A stretch of DNA of 64,000 nt from Bacteroidota bacterium (GTDB lineage: Bacteria > Bacteroidota > Bacteroidia > Chitinophagales > Chitinophagaceae), in the NCBI GenBank assembly GCA_947461125.1, contig CANHHX010000001.1:1-64000 (forward strand), in the 5' to 3' direction. Below, piece after piece: positions 38,114-49,229 of the stretch. The notes beneath the pieces were generated by a model that ran no database searches, was not told the origin of the DNA, and worked only from the letters and a program-made list of their open reading frames with translations. Position 1 is the first letter of the stretch, and every line of letters starts with the position of its first letter. Both the position numbers and the translations under genes were made by a program.

Positions 38114-39265
38114 TTAACTGATTAATGAACATAAAATCGATCTGAGAACTTTCTTTTCCTCTTGAAAACACAATACAGATGCAGCTTTATTAGAAGCGCT
38201 TTTTGCTTCTAATATTTCCGGCATTGTTAAAGAGTTAATAACCTTAGCTGATTCATTCAAGTTAAATGAAGGCAAAATCAACCCACATTGATACTCGTTC
38301 ACTAACCGCGAGATATCCGGTAATGGCGTTGAAATAATCATAAGGCGAGCCTGGATAAATTCAAATAATTTATTCGGCAGACAGTATTTGATATTGAAAG
38401 TAGTAGGTTCCCAGAAAAAGATACCTATATCATACTGATTTAATGTGCCGATCAAACGATCAAATGTTACAGGATCATGAAACCTAATAGCGGGATTATT
38501 ACCTGCCATTTTTTTAAGATTCAAAATATCATTGCTGTTACCAACAAGGTATAGATCAAGCGTGAAACGCATGTCTAGTTTTTCAACCAACTTTATTGTT
38601 TCACCAAGTATACGGTCAGCATTAGCAGAACCATGATGAACTATACGCAATACGTTTTTGTCAACAGGCACAACAGGTTTGTTCTCATAGGTTGGCATGC
38701 TCCTGATAAGATGAGCTTTTATGCAATAATCCTGATGTAATGCATCAACCAGTCCATAAGAAACGGTGACAACCGCTTCGCATTTCTCTAAAAGATGAGT
38801 AAAAACTGCTTTACGATACCCCGCTTCCAGTAAGCGGAACAAAAAATATTTTTCAAATTCTCTTGGATAAAAATCCCGTATATCGAAAAATAATTTTGCC
38901 TTCTGTTTTTCTTTCAGTTCACAAGCAAGCGGGAGGAAATCAATGTGTTCGATAATGATCAGATCCCAACTTTGTCCTTGAGGGATAATACCCGAAGTAA
39001 ATCCCGTGATTTTCCTCGTCAATAAAATTTTTATTTTAAATACCGGAATGAGCCTTCGCAGTATCTTAAGCGAAAAACGGTATATTCTGGCAAGCATGGA
39101 AGAAGACATCTTTGGAAGCAGCAACTGCATGGCAAAAGGGTAGTCATTGCTTGTTTCATCTGACAGAGAGGAAATTTCCGCATTCATTTCCTGAAGTAAT
39201 TCAATGGTTCTTCGTACCCTCCCTAAACGGGTTATTTTACCCTCACATATGATTAAAACCCTCAT
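38114..39265 (-). CDS. Glycosyltransferase (GT4-like)
   Basis: LFFDIRDFYPREFEKYF, RIVHHGSANADRILGETIKL, GIFFWEPTTFNIKYCLPNKLFEFIQARL. Confidence 0.78.
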   Translation of the reverse strand: MRVLIICEGKITRLGRVRRTIELLQEMNAEISSLSDETSNDYPFAMQLLLPKMSSSMLARIYRFSLKILRRLIPVFKIKILLTRKITGFTSGIIPQGQSWDLIIIEHIDFLPLACELKEKQKAKLFFDIRDFYPREFEKYFLFRLLEAGYRKAVFTHLLEKCEAVVTVSYGLVDALHQDYCIKAHLIRSMPTYENKPVVPVDKNVLRIVHHGSANADRILGETIKLVEKLDMRFTLDLYLVGNSNDILNLKKMAGNNPAIRFHDPVTFDRLIGTLNQYDIGIFFWEPTTFNIKYCLPNKLFEFIQARLMIISTPLPDISRLVNEYQCGLILPSFNLNESAKVINSLTMPEILEAKSASNKAASVLCFQEEKKVLRSILCSLIS

Positions 39266-39302
39266 AATTTTTTACTTTTAGAATGAAAGCCTACACACTC
39301 AC

Positions 39303-40424
39303 TTATTTAGACATTTTGTGAAAAGCAAAATCTCTCGATCTTACACGGAAAGGTTTTTCAATAAACTTATAAATGAACATACTTGTTAAAAGTGTTACAA
39401 TAATCACAATAATATATGCCATTATTGTTTCAGTAACTGCAAGTTGGGGAAAGGATTCTCCATTAATGACAGCTTCGGGACGTTTGAGTACTAGCCTTAT
39501 AAACTGGTTAGCTATCCATAGGATCAGAAAATGCGACATATAGATAGAATACGATATCTCACCTAATTGTTTGAATATTCCTAAACGCAGTGACTTTTTA
39601 ACAAACCCATCCTTGCTCCTTACTAGTGTAAAAATCAGAGCCCCTGAAATAATGAATATCAGTGGGTATAACTGAAATACGGGATAACGCGATAGGAAAA
39701 TCAAAAGGGCAATTATTGGTATCAAAGGTGTAAAACTAGGAAGTTGGAATTTTTGCTTAGAAATCAGAACAGAAATAAGACATCCAGAACTAAATCCTAA
39801 CAGGCATGTAAGAACGTAACTAAATCTGCTCAATTCAGGTATTTGGATGAAAATATAACTCACCAATAGTACCACTACGAATGCTGCGACCCGCCATTTG
39901 TAGAGATTTAAAATAATAAAAGCGAAAAGCAAATAGGTATAAAATTCAGTGCTGATAGACCATGATGGACTATTAAATGAACCAACATGATCAGTTATAC
40001 CCAATGCCTGAGCTAGTAAGAGATGTGCAGTAAATGCAGAAGCATTATTAATTACAAACGGCGTCGAGTTTGGTGAATTAATACCGTATTGTGTTGAAAG
40101 AATATATTTCAGGTATTCAACACCCAAAAAAATTAGTAAGAGCATTAGGTGAACAGGGTATAGTCTTCCAAAACGTAAAAATTGAAATCGCAGGAGATCC
40201 TTACTTGTTTTGATACTGTTTGCGTATGCATTATAAATAACAAATCCCGATAAGACAAAGAACAATTCTACCATTAAATAACCATTCCGGAATATGGAGA
40301 TATTAAAAAAACTACTATTCCAGTTTGGTATGTGTTCAAATACAACAAGCAGGGCAGCAATGCCTCTTATGCTTTCCAGCTCTTCATACTTTCCGGTTTT
40401 AAGTAGTAATGGATTGTTAAGCAT
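39303..40424 (-). CDS. Acyltransferase family 3 membrane protein
   Basis: ESIRGIAALLVVFEHI, LFFVLSGFVIYNAY, SWSISTEFYTYLLFA, multiple TM helices. Confidence 0.9.
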   Translation of the reverse strand: MLNNPLLLKTGKYEELESIRGIAALLVVFEHIPNWNSSFFNISIFRNGYLMVELFFVLSGFVIYNAYANSIKTSKDLLRFQFLRFGRLYPVHLMLLLIFLGVEYLKYILSTQYGINSPNSTPFVINNASAFTAHLLLAQALGITDHVGSFNSPSWSISTEFYTYLLFAFIILNLYKWRVAAFVVVLLVSYIFIQIPELSRFSYVLTCLLGFSSGCLISVLISKQKFQLPSFTPLIPIIALLIFLSRYPVFQLYPLIFIISGALIFTLVRSKDGFVKKSLRLGIFKQLGEISYSIYMSHFLILWIANQFIRLVLKRPEAVINGESFPQLAVTETIMAYIIVIIVTLLTSMFIYKFIEKPFRVRSRDFAFHKMSK

Positions 40425-40435
40425 TTATTCGGTTT

Positions 40436-41020
40436 CTAGTTTGTGTTTGTTTTAATGAGTATTCCGTCATTTAGTTCGTATTCAGATCCATCACCTTTAC
40501 ATTTTGCTTTTCCATTCCCGGTTAATGGCAATTCCAGTTTTTCGCCATAAGCACTCATCCAGCCGATTTGTTTTGCTGGTACACCGGCCATTAATGCGAA
40601 AGCCTTTACATTTTTATTTACTACAGCACCTGCTGCAATGAACGCATATTCCTCAATCACTACCCCGCAGACTATGGTGGAATTAGCTCCAAAAGTAACA
40701 CCTCTTTTAATTACTGTATTCCGATATTCACTTTTACGGGATATGTGACTCCTTGGGTTATATACGTTTGTAAAAACCATGCTCGGCCCGCAGAAAACAT
40801 CATCATCCAAATGTATATTATCATATATCGAAACATTATTCTGTATTTTACAATTGTTGCCGATAAACACTTTATTTGCAATGAAAACGTTTTGACCAAT
40901 ACTGCAATCACTCCCTATTTTGGCTTCAGCAGAAATATGCGTCCAATGCCAGATTTTTGTATTGTCACCGATAATAGCGCCTTCATCAATAATTGCTGTG
41001 ATATGTGCTGAATATCTCAT
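40436..41020 (-). CDS. Hexapeptide N-acetyltransferase (WbpD/WlbB-like)
   Basis: [78 protein letters not shown] at 41020 preferred. Confidence 0.9.
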   Translation of the reverse strand: MRYSAHITAIIDEGAIIGDNTKIWHWTHISAEAKIGSDCSIGQNVFIANKVFIGNNCKIQNNVSIYDNIHLDDDVFCGPSMVFTNVYNPRSHISRKSEYRNTVIKRGVTFGANSTIVCGVVIEEYAFIAAGAVVNKNVKAFALMAGVPAKQIGWMSAYGEKLELPLTGNGKAKCKGDGSEYELNDGILIKTNTN

Positions 41021-41037
41021 ATTAAGTTTTTTGGAAA

Positions 41038-41982
41038 TCAGATTTTTTTGCAAAAAGGATGGAAATCATTTTCCAGTGCAGAGATTTTTGCATTACGGAT
41101 ATGATGTACCATTTCAATAGAATTTTTAGCTTCACTTATATCGAAGCCTTTACCATCCAATATGTGCTTATAGCTTTCTGTATGTAGGTCAGTAAATCCC
41201 TCTGAAAACTCAATTTCTTCACCGGCAATTTTTATTGACCTGTAAGTACGCTGTCCTTTTTCTTTTTGTTCTGAAGGTAAATGCTCTGAGTTAATAGAAA
41301 GAAACCAACGTACTCTTGCATTTTCTAGTTGTAAAAATCCTGATGCGCAATCGGGGTTATTAACATGTACCAATGAAGAAACCTGTTTACCAAATATCCA
41401 TGATATCATATCAAAAAAATGAACCCCTATATTTGTTGCAATTCCACCAGATTTAGCAACATCTCCCTTCCAGCTCTGGTAATACCAACTTCCTCTGGAT
41501 GTAATGTAGGTAATATCAACATCAGCCATTTCAGATTGTGTCTTTTCATATTTTTTATGCAATGCAATAATTGCAGGATGTAACCTTAATTGTAAAATAG
41601 TAAATATCTTTTTATCTCCTTCTTTTTCTACTTCTGCAAGGGCATCAACATTCCAGGGATTCAAAACAATTGGCTTTTCACATATTGCATGCGCATTATT
41701 GCGTAAAGCAAACCTGATATGTGCATCGTGCAGATAGTTGGGTGAGCAAATGCTCATATAGTCAATACCTTTTTGTTTTCTTTTTAATTTATCAATATGC
41801 CTATCGAATCGTTCAAATTCGGTAAAAAAATATGCATCTGGGAAAAAACTATCTAAAGTACCAACGCTGTCGTTTGGATCAAATGCCGCTTTTAATGCAT
41901 TATTTGTTTCTTTAATTGCCCGCATATGGCGATTCGCAATATATCCAGCTGCTCCTATAAGTGCAAAATTTAATTCAGACAT
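41038..41982 (-). CDS. Gfo/Idh/MocA oxidoreductase (WbpB/WlbA-like)
   Basis: [76 protein letters not shown]. Confidence 0.9.
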   Translation of the reverse strand: MSELNFALIGAAGYIANRHMRAIKETNNALKAAFDPNDSVGTLDSFFPDAYFFTEFERFDRHIDKLKRKQKGIDYMSICSPNYLHDAHIRFALRNNAHAICEKPIVLNPWNVDALAEVEKEGDKKIFTILQLRLHPAIIALHKKYEKTQSEMADVDITYITSRGSWYYQSWKGDVAKSGGIATNIGVHFFDMISWIFGKQVSSLVHVNNPDCASGFLQLENARVRWFLSINSEHLPSEQKEKGQRTYRSIKIAGEEIEFSEGFTDLHTESYKHILDGKGFDISEAKNSIEMVHHIRNAKISALENDFHPFCKKI

Positions 41983-42035
41983 TAATTTTATTTATTTACA
42001 ATTTTAAAAAATCATAACCACAATAATCACAGATC

Positions 42036-43202
42036 TTATTTTCCAGATTTTTTGAGAAATCTATATAGATTAACTAACATCTTGTATAGTTTTCTTTCCT
42101 CCCCATCTTTAAAAAACCAGTCCCACAAACCTTTCTCACTACCATACAATTCATGTGGCTTTTCAGGTCTACTTAAATAATCGGAGAATTGTTCTTTTGA
42201 CCAACCCATTTTTTTAAGGAAATACTCTGTATCATCTTTTAATAACTGTTCGGATAAAAATGCAGGTATTTTTAAAAGGTTGAGTGCCTCCTCACGGGTC
42301 ATCTGACCAGATGCTACCAATGTTCCAAGATGCAATAATCTTTTATCAACACCAAATTTTGTTGGCAATATATACCCTTGGTAAAACCGGGTAAAGATAG
42401 ATTCGTAGTGTTTAAAAGGATACCTGTGATAACCATACCCTTCTTCAAGTGCGTCTAGTACCTCGTTTTTATTATACTCAAAAAAATCAAGGAAAGAAAT
42501 CCAGTGTATTTTTTTGACAAACTCAAAACGTACAAAATCAATAGTACTGAAAGCTGGAAAAGTATTTAGTTTTGGACCTCCCATTTTTTGGCTTATCATT
42601 TTGATATTTTTCTTATCAAACTTAAACCAATTCCATCTCTTAGGTAATGCCATTCCTTCAGTAGCCTGATTAGTTCCTGCCAATATATATTTGATGCCAT
42701 ACTTGGCGGCTAATTTATAATTCACGCCCAGCATGGCATTGTCATATAATAACTCAACATCAATTACATCTGCATCAAAGAAAGCCTGCATCAATCCTTT
42801 GTATTCTGGCCAATCAATTACATGTGTATACAAATCCACTTTCAATATCCTGACGAGATTCGCGATATTATTCTGAGCAAGTTCGGAATTCCATCCATTA
42901 TCCATATGAACAGCCAGAGGGCGAAGACCACACTTAACAGCTTGCACAAGTGCCCAGGAACTATCCACACCACCTGATAAGCCGATAATACAATCATATC
43001 GCTTCCCTTTACCGGTTATTTTTATTGTATTTATGAATTCGTTCAGCTCTTTTTCCTTTTTATCAGCATTTTTTTGCTGCATTGGTTGGTAACGTACTAA
43101 AAAATCAGAACAATAGTTACATATCCCTTCTTTATTAAAAGTGATATCGATAGCACTCGTGTCCATAACACAGCGCCTACATATTTGGTATTCTTTTCCC
43201 AT
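42036..43202 (-). CDS. N-acetyl sugar amidotransferase (WbpG-like), module B
   Basis: CRRCVMDTSAIDITFNKEGICNYC Cys motif; GLSGGVDSSWAL PP-loop. Confidence 0.88.
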   Translation of the reverse strand: MGKEYQICRRCVMDTSAIDITFNKEGICNYCSDFLVRYQPMQQKNADKKEKELNEFINTIKITGKGKRYDCIIGLSGGVDSSWALVQAVKCGLRPLAVHMDNGWNSELAQNNIANLVRILKVDLYTHVIDWPEYKGLMQAFFDADVIDVELLYDNAMLGVNYKLAAKYGIKYILAGTNQATEGMALPKRWNWFKFDKKNIKMISQKMGGPKLNTFPAFSTIDFVRFEFVKKIHWISFLDFFEYNKNEVLDALEEGYGYHRYPFKHYESIFTRFYQGYILPTKFGVDKRLLHLGTLVASGQMTREEALNLLKIPAFLSEQLLKDDTEYFLKKMGWSKEQFSDYLSRPEKPHELYGSEKGLWDWFFKDGEERKLYKMLVNLYRFLKKSGK

Positions 43203-43203
43203 A

Positions 43204-43965
43204 TTATGAATTAAGTAGGATTTCCAATTCTTTGTATTGAGGATAAGTAATCAAAACAGCCCGATGGGGACCGTGAAAAACAAAAAAAGCACCAACTGCA
43301 ACAGCACTTGCACCTGCGTTTACAGCAAGTTTGATGTCATTAAGTTTTCCTACACCTCCTAATGCGATAAGAGGCACAGAAATGGCTCCACTTATTTGTT
43401 GAATCAACTCAATGTCCATACCTTCCATTACACCGTCATGATCGACGCTATTTAATACTATTTCTCCTGCGCCAGAATCAATTGCAATTTTAATAAAATC
43501 TAGTATGTTGGTTGACAATATTTTTTCGCGGGTAGCGGAATATAATTGCCTTTTTCCCAACCAGTTCTTTTTGATATCGATTGACACCAGCACGCTCTGG
43601 CTCCCAAATCTAGAAGAAATCTGCGAAATCAAAGAGGGATTTTCAAGAGCCGCTGTTTGAAGACATATTTTTTCAACTCCGATAGAAAATAGTCTGTGAG
43701 CATGCTCTACACTAGTAATACCACCACCATATGAAAGAGGCATAAAACATTCACCGGCAAACTGCTCAATCAAGTGATAATTCGGCTCTTGCTTAGCATT
43801 GGTTGCAGTTATGTCTAATACCATCAATTCGTCTACCTCCTTATCATTAAAGATTCGTATAGCATTAATAGGATCACCAACATACTTGGGATTCTTAAAT
43901 TTATAAGTTTTTACTAACCCTCCGTTCTTAAGAAGTAGACATGGAATGATACGGTGTCTAAGCAT
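43204..43965 (-). CDS. HisF-like cyclase subunit for amidotransferase, module B
   Basis: RIIPCLLLKNGGLVKTYKFKNPKYVGDPINAIRIFNDKEVDELMVLDI, PLSYGGGITS, SVDHDGVMEGMD. Confidence 0.88.
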   Translation of the reverse strand: MLRHRIIPCLLLKNGGLVKTYKFKNPKYVGDPINAIRIFNDKEVDELMVLDITATNAKQEPNYHLIEQFAGECFMPLSYGGGITSVEHAHRLFSIGVEKICLQTAALENPSLISQISSRFGSQSVLVSIDIKKNWLGKRQLYSATREKILSTNILDFIKIAIDSGAGEIVLNSVDHDGVMEGMDIELIQQISGAISVPLIALGGVGKLNDIKLAVNAGASAVAVGAFFVFHGPHRAVLITYPQYKELEILLNS

Positions 43966-44019
43966 AATAATTGCAAAATTTTTGAATACCTAATACCTTT
44001 ATACTCCTTGTTTCAGTCA

Positions 44020-44628
44020 TTATAGATCAGCAAATTTTTTTAATAATTTCATGCCAAAGCTGTGGCTTTTTTCGGGATGAAACTGGGTACCAAAAATATT
44101 ATCTTTTTCAATAGCAGTGACAAACATGTATCCATATTTTGCTTTTGCAGTAACTAACTCTTCTGCACATTTCACATAATAAGAATGCACCATATAAAAC
44201 CTTGGCTTTTCAATATTTTCGAAAAGCGTAGCCTTATTTTGTGTAAATATATCAGTCCACCCCATGTGAGGTATTTTATAAGAAGAGGGCATTTGTGTAG
44301 TGTCAAATTTTACTACTTCGCCCGGTAACCAGGCTAGACCTTTCTCTAGCCCTTCTTCACTTTTTTCAAATAACATTTGATGGCCAACGCATATTCCCAA
44401 AGTGGGTGTTTTCTCATTTATCACTTTTTTGTGAATCACAGTTTTTAACCCACTTGCATTAAACTGTTGCATACAATAATCAAAATGGCCTACACCCGGT
44501 AACAATATTTTTGATGCATTGGCAATTACTTCCACATCATTTGTAATACAGCTTTCTGCTCCAATTTTTTTGAACATATTATGGATAGAAAGAAGGTTGC
44601 CAACATTATAATTGATTATTGCTATCAT
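44020..44628 (-). CDS. HisH-like glutamine amidotransferase subunit, module B
   Basis: IINYNVGNLLSI, LLPGVGHFDYCM, LGICVGHQMLF, GTQFHPEKS. Confidence 0.9.
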   Translation of the reverse strand: MIAIINYNVGNLLSIHNMFKKIGAESCITNDVEVIANASKILLPGVGHFDYCMQQFNASGLKTVIHKKVINEKTPTLGICVGHQMLFEKSEEGLEKGLAWLPGEVVKFDTTQMPSSYKIPHMGWTDIFTQNKATLFENIEKPRFYMVHSYYVKCAEELVTAKAKYGYMFVTAIEKDNIFGTQFHPEKSHSFGMKLLKKFADL

Positions 44629-44660
44629 AAACCTATCTAATACTTATATAATCGTTCATA

Positions 44661-45524
44661 CTAATTCTTTCTCATTACAAATGTTGTTCGAGGTTGATGT
44701 CCATAACTAACGCTTAGTCTTTTTTCAATTAATTCCAATCCATGTTCTTTTCCACATATAGCAACTTGTTCAGGACTAAATCTAACTGGATAAATATTTA
44801 AGGACTCTAAACCTATTGGATGATCAAAAGGGTCCCTATAATCTGCAACTGCATCTATAAGTTCAACAAAAAATAAACATCCTGGATTCATCAAACTTTG
44901 ATATTCTCCAAAAAAATCAATTAATAATTTACTCCGAACATCATAATCCCTTGGATTTTCAATTTGCTTGTTACCATAATTACCCATCCATGCAGAAAAA
45001 ACCCAATGCAAGGCAGTTATAACATCATACTTGCCATTTTGGAAAGGTTTAAAGCCATCGTCTAACAAGAAACTAGTTTCAGTATAATCAAATTTATCTT
45101 TTAATATACTTGCAATTTTAATACACTCTGGTAATAAATCTCTACCCTCTACAAATTTGAATCCCTGGTCCGCAAGATGAAAAACCATTATTCCTGTACC
45201 ACATCCAGTAACTAATATTTTTTTATTTTTATCAACTTTTTCATTAATGAATTTTAATGTAAAATTTGTTAAGGGGTCTTTATCATCACGTTCAAATGCT
45301 GTATAAAACCAAGATAATTGGTTTCCATTAACTAAACCTAACCCCTGATCCACTACAATTTTTTTAGCTTCAATATCAGAGTATCTACTTTTAATAAATT
45401 GAGGATTTTGATTTACTCCTTTTCTCAATAACTTTTTTATACTTTTTGTAAAGTTTCTCTTTAATTCATATGTAAAAGCTAAACGTTTTGCAGTAGAGAT
45501 ACTTCCGTGATTGAACTCATTCAT
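44661..45524 (-). CDS. Class I SAM-dependent methyltransferase
   Basis: KILVTGCGTGIMVFHLADQGF motif I; located inside the glycan cluster. Confidence 0.75.
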   Translation of the reverse strand: MNEFNHGSISTAKRLAFTYELKRNFTKSIKKLLRKGVNQNPQFIKSRYSDIEAKKIVVDQGLGLVNGNQLSWFYTAFERDDKDPLTNFTLKFINEKVDKNKKILVTGCGTGIMVFHLADQGFKFVEGRDLLPECIKIASILKDKFDYTETSFLLDDGFKPFQNGKYDVITALHWVFSAWMGNYGNKQIENPRDYDVRSKLLIDFFGEYQSLMNPGCLFFVELIDAVADYRDPFDHPIGLESLNIYPVRFSPEQVAICGKEHGLELIEKRLSVSYGHQPRTTFVMRKN

Positions 45525-46980
45525 AATTTACTATTTTTGGTTTATAATTATTTAATAAAAATTTAAAATGATATCGATTATGATACAAATACATAGCTGC
45601 ACTAAAAAAAACAAAAACATTTACAACTAACTTAAATAAAATATTAGCATCTTTTAAAAGAAATGCTGTACAACCTAGTAGCACAATTAGAAGGATCCAT
45701 AAATGAGGATAATACTTTTGTTTATCCACGTTTTTTAGTGCACTAGTATACATGCCAGAAAAATAAACAACTAATAGCCCTATAAATGTAGCTATTGCAG
45801 AACCCATCACACCTAGATAAGGTATTAATAGCAGATTTAAAATAACATTGATAATTCCACCAGCAAAAGATATGCGCCAAAATTGCTTGGTCTTATCCTC
45901 AAAACCAAGCCTCATCATACAGGCCCAATACATAGGCATACATGAATTCCCCATCAATATTACAATCGCGAAAGGATATGCTGCTGCCAGCTCGGCATTG
46001 TTTGTAATCAAATTAAATATTTCTTTTACCCATAAGCATGCCATAAAAGTAAAAGATATAAATACTACCTGCAAAAAAAAAGTGAAATATCGTGCATTCT
46101 TGTACGATACTTCCAGCCTTTGGGCGAATAAGGTATAATACATTGGACCCACCGCCTGGCCTATCGCATTGCCAGCCGCATCAGCATATTTACCCAAAGT
46201 ATAGGCAAAGTTATATTGGCCAATTTGCTGAGGATTGATTTTATAAAGATCAAGTAAAATACGGTCTGATGCATCAAGCAGATATCCAGAGTACTTATGT
46301 GGTATCATGGGCAATGATACTCTTAGAAGATTTCGCATCTGGTTTTTCTTTATTTTAAAAACCGGATATAGTTTCAACTTAAAAAATACTGGATAAAGAA
46401 AAAATAAAAAATTAACTAATGCTATGATAAAATTTGTAATAAAAAAACTCCAGTAATGAAACTTCAAGTTTACAATAAGATAATAATTAGCAAATACGCC
46501 TATGGCACCGGTAATAACAGCTACAATAAACAAATATTGTGGTTTTTGTTTGCTTTGATAATATCTTACACCCAACGTATTTACAGAATCGAAAAGTAAA
46601 ATAGGTAAAATTACAAGTAAAATAAAGTAGTAAAAATGTGTATCAATATATTTTTGTACAAAAAAATAAAGAATCATAAAGACCATTAATGAATATGGAA
46701 AGCTCCACACAATTAATATCCCAAATATTTTTTGCCAAAACAATTTCCATTTTACAGGATTCCCCTGTGCTTTAAAAAAATAATTCGTCAAGTTTAATTG
46801 AAGACCAAGGTCTTTAAAGGCACTTAACGCGGAAGTATAAGCTATAGTAATACCATATACTGTATAATCAAAAGCAGTTAAATATTTTGTAGTTATAGGC
46901 AATAAAAATAAGGTAATTATGCTGGGCAATTGAGGGCCAATAGCGTATAGTAAACTATGAGAAAATAGACGTTTTAACAA
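45517..46980 (-). CDS. Polysaccharide flippase (Wzx/MATE-like)
   Basis: Multi-pass membrane protein; MIPHKYSGYLLDASDRILLDLYKINPQQIGQYNFAYTLG typical of Wzx. Confidence 0.88.
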   Translation of the reverse strand: MLKRLFSHSLLYAIGPQLPSIITLFLLPITTKYLTAFDYTVYGITIAYTSALSAFKDLGLQLNLTNYFFKAQGNPVKWKLFWQKIFGILIVWSFPYSLMVFMILYFFVQKYIDTHFYYFILLVILPILLFDSVNTLGVRYYQSKQKPQYLFIVAVITGAIGVFANYYLIVNLKFHYWSFFITNFIIALVNFLFFLYPVFFKLKLYPVFKIKKNQMRNLLRVSLPMIPHKYSGYLLDASDRILLDLYKINPQQIGQYNFAYTLGKYADAAGNAIGQAVGPMYYTLFAQRLEVSYKNARYFTFFLQVVFISFTFMACLWVKEIFNLITNNAELAAAYPFAIVILMGNSCMPMYWACMMRLGFEDKTKQFWRISFAGGIINVILNLLLIPYLGVMGSAIATFIGLLVVYFSGMYTSALKNVDKQKYYPHLWILLIVLLGCTAFLLKDANILFKLVVNVFVFFSAAMYLYHNRYHFKFLLNNYKPKIVNYE

Positions 46981-48176
46981 TTATTATACATTTTGTAAGA
47001 TGAGCAACTGCTTAAAAGAAACTTTTCCCATTCCATGTTATTTTTTTCTAAATCAATTAAAGGCACTTTTACTTTTTGTTGTGATATCCAATCTATAATA
47101 TTTAATCCTTTTTTATATACAAGTGCATAGCCCTGATTTATTTCCTTTTTAAAATAAGAAGGCCCTCCATAAGGTGGTGTGTTTTCACCATTAGGCCCAT
47201 ATTGAATTACCAAATGATTAAGTATTAGAGATGTTATACCAAATTGTGCAGCTTCAATAACAACTGAACTTTCAATAGTGATATGCGTTTTTGTCTTTGT
47301 AAGAATCAGTGGCAGAGGCAGGGTACTTAACTCCTTCCAGAAAACTTTCTCTTTTTCTTCTAGAGTAAAATTTTTATCTAAAAATTGTTCAAATTCATCC
47401 CGATTTTCCTTTTTCATATAAACAACCGGATGTAGTCTTATTACCCAAGTATAAATATTTAAAGTTTGTCTTATTACCGCTATCATATAATCAGGTATGA
47501 TGTAACTGTGATGTGAACCCCATGTTAGTGTTAATAAAATAATTGGCTTTTTAAAATTATTTAGAGTCAGAGCAGCCTCATCGCAATTGAACCATTCTGA
47601 AAATGTGTTTTCAAAAAAACCGTTATTCCATTGATTACCTATAACATGAGTCATACATAAATACTCGAAATTTTTAGCACTTACGTCATCCCAGCTTAAA
47701 AATCCGTATGGAAGATACTCTGTTGAGAAATTTCTTAACGTATTTTTTCCAAAATACATATGATCGGATGCTATTACACCATGTTGCAAGTAATACAATT
47801 TTATTTTTTTTGAATTACACACTTTGTTTAAAGCTATATCCCAGTCAATAACGATTAGCGCTTTAGGCCTAAGAAGCATCAAGATTAGTTTCCACGATGT
47901 TGTACGCTTTAATTTAATTTTTTCAAAAAAAATCATCAGTGGTGCCACAGAAAAATCATAATCACAATTATGATCATCAATAATTGTGATTGCTGATATT
48001 TTGGATTTTATATTTTCTGCTTCCAATTTTTTTTTCAGAACAAATGCAAAGGGAGATATTTTACGTTCGTTTAAGAATGTATTTATATCTGCTCCGGTTA
48101 TAAATATAATATGTTGTTGTCTGTTTTTTATACATCCAAAAACACTTTGTATCCACGAAATGAAAAAAGAGATCAA
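46974..48176 (-). CDS. Putative surface-carbohydrate glycosyltransferase-like protein
   Basis: LYYLQHGVIASDHMYFGKNT resembles the QHG motif of capsule glycerophosphotransferase/Kdo-transferase-like proteins; cluster context. Confidence 0.5.
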   Translation of the reverse strand: MISFFISWIQSVFGCIKNRQQHIIFITGADINTFLNERKISPFAFVLKKKLEAENIKSKISAITIIDDHNCDYDFSVAPLMIFFEKIKLKRTTSWKLILMLLRPKALIVIDWDIALNKVCNSKKIKLYYLQHGVIASDHMYFGKNTLRNFSTEYLPYGFLSWDDVSAKNFEYLCMTHVIGNQWNNGFFENTFSEWFNCDEAALTLNNFKKPIILLTLTWGSHHSYIIPDYMIAVIRQTLNIYTWVIRLHPVVYMKKENRDEFEQFLDKNFTLEEKEKVFWKELSTLPLPLILTKTKTHITIESSVVIEAAQFGITSLILNHLVIQYGPNGENTPPYGGPSYFKKEINQGYALVYKKGLNIIDWISQQKVKVPLIDLEKNNMEWEKFLLSSCSSYKMYNNC

Positions 48177-48188
48177 ACTATTGTTATT

Positions 48189-49229
48189 CTAAATTTTATC
48201 CCAGCTTAAAGGAGTTCCTTTAGCCAGACTTACACGAGCAGTATTGCCTATTAATTGCTCAAAATATCGAGGGTGCAAGCCATCACCAGGTCTTATTATC
48301 CTAATATTGTCATAATTGAACTTTTCTCCTTGTTGTATCTCCTTCACAACATAAATACTTCTTTTAAACATGAGGCTCTTGATTTCGGTTGGCTGAATAC
48401 CATATTGAATATTACCCAATGATTGCCAGGCTCTTTCTGTTTCTATTACTAAACTTTTGAGTTCATCAGGTTCCAAAGAAAAAGCACTATCAACCCCGCC
48501 TTCGGATCTGTCTAAGCAAAAATGCTTCTCGATCACAGTTGCTCCCAATACCGTAGCCGCTACAGGCACACCTATACCCATCGTATGATCACTTAATCCT
48601 ACTTCACAATTAAACAATGATTTTAAATGAGGTATTGTTCTTAAGTTAGAATTTAAAGGGTTTGCAGGGTAATTACTGGTACATTTTAAAAGGACCAAAT
48701 CGCTGCAGTTATTATTCCTGAGTACGTCAACAGATTCAGCAAGGCCCTCGAGGCTGCTAACACCTGTTGACATAATTACAGGTTTACCCGTTTTGGCTAC
48801 TTTTTTTAGAAGGGGCAAATAATTGTTTTCAAAAGATGCAATTTTATACGCCGGAGAATTCAGTTTTTCTAAAAAATCGACAGCACTATTATCAAAAGGA
48901 GTTGAAAATATGATGATATTATTATCAGCAGCACATTTATATAATGCTTCATGCCATTCCCACGGAGTATGAGCTTCCTGATATAATTCATACAAGTTCC
49001 TATTTTTCCACAAAGAGTTTTCATCTTTAATATCAAAAAGTCCTCCTCTATGATCTATTGTAATAGTATCAGCAGTATATGTTTGTAGTTTAACCGCATG
49101 TGCGCCACACTCAGCTGCAGTTTCAATTATTTTAAAAGCCCTATCTATAGATTGATTATGGTTACCGCTCATTTCAGCGATGATAAAAGGGGTGTTATTT
49201 GAACTTATAGTATAATTGCTTATTTGCAT
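48189..49229 (-). CDS. pseI: Pseudaminic acid synthase (PseI)
   Basis: FIIAEMSGNHNQSIDRAF, STPFD, CTSNYPAN, GLSDHTMG, ATVIEKHFCLDRSEGGVDSAFSLEP. Confidence 0.92.
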   Translation of the reverse strand: MQISNYTISSNNTPFIIAEMSGNHNQSIDRAFKIIETAAECGAHAVKLQTYTADTITIDHRGGLFDIKDENSLWKNRNLYELYQEAHTPWEWHEALYKCAADNNIIIFSTPFDNSAVDFLEKLNSPAYKIASFENNYLPLLKKVAKTGKPVIMSTGVSSLEGLAESVDVLRNNNCSDLVLLKCTSNYPANPLNSNLRTIPHLKSLFNCEVGLSDHTMGIGVPVAATVLGATVIEKHFCLDRSEGGVDSAFSLEPDELKSLVIETERAWQSLGNIQYGIQPTEIKSLMFKRSIYVVKEIQQGEKFNYDNIRIIRPGDGLHPRYFEQLIGNTARVSLAKGTPLSWDKI

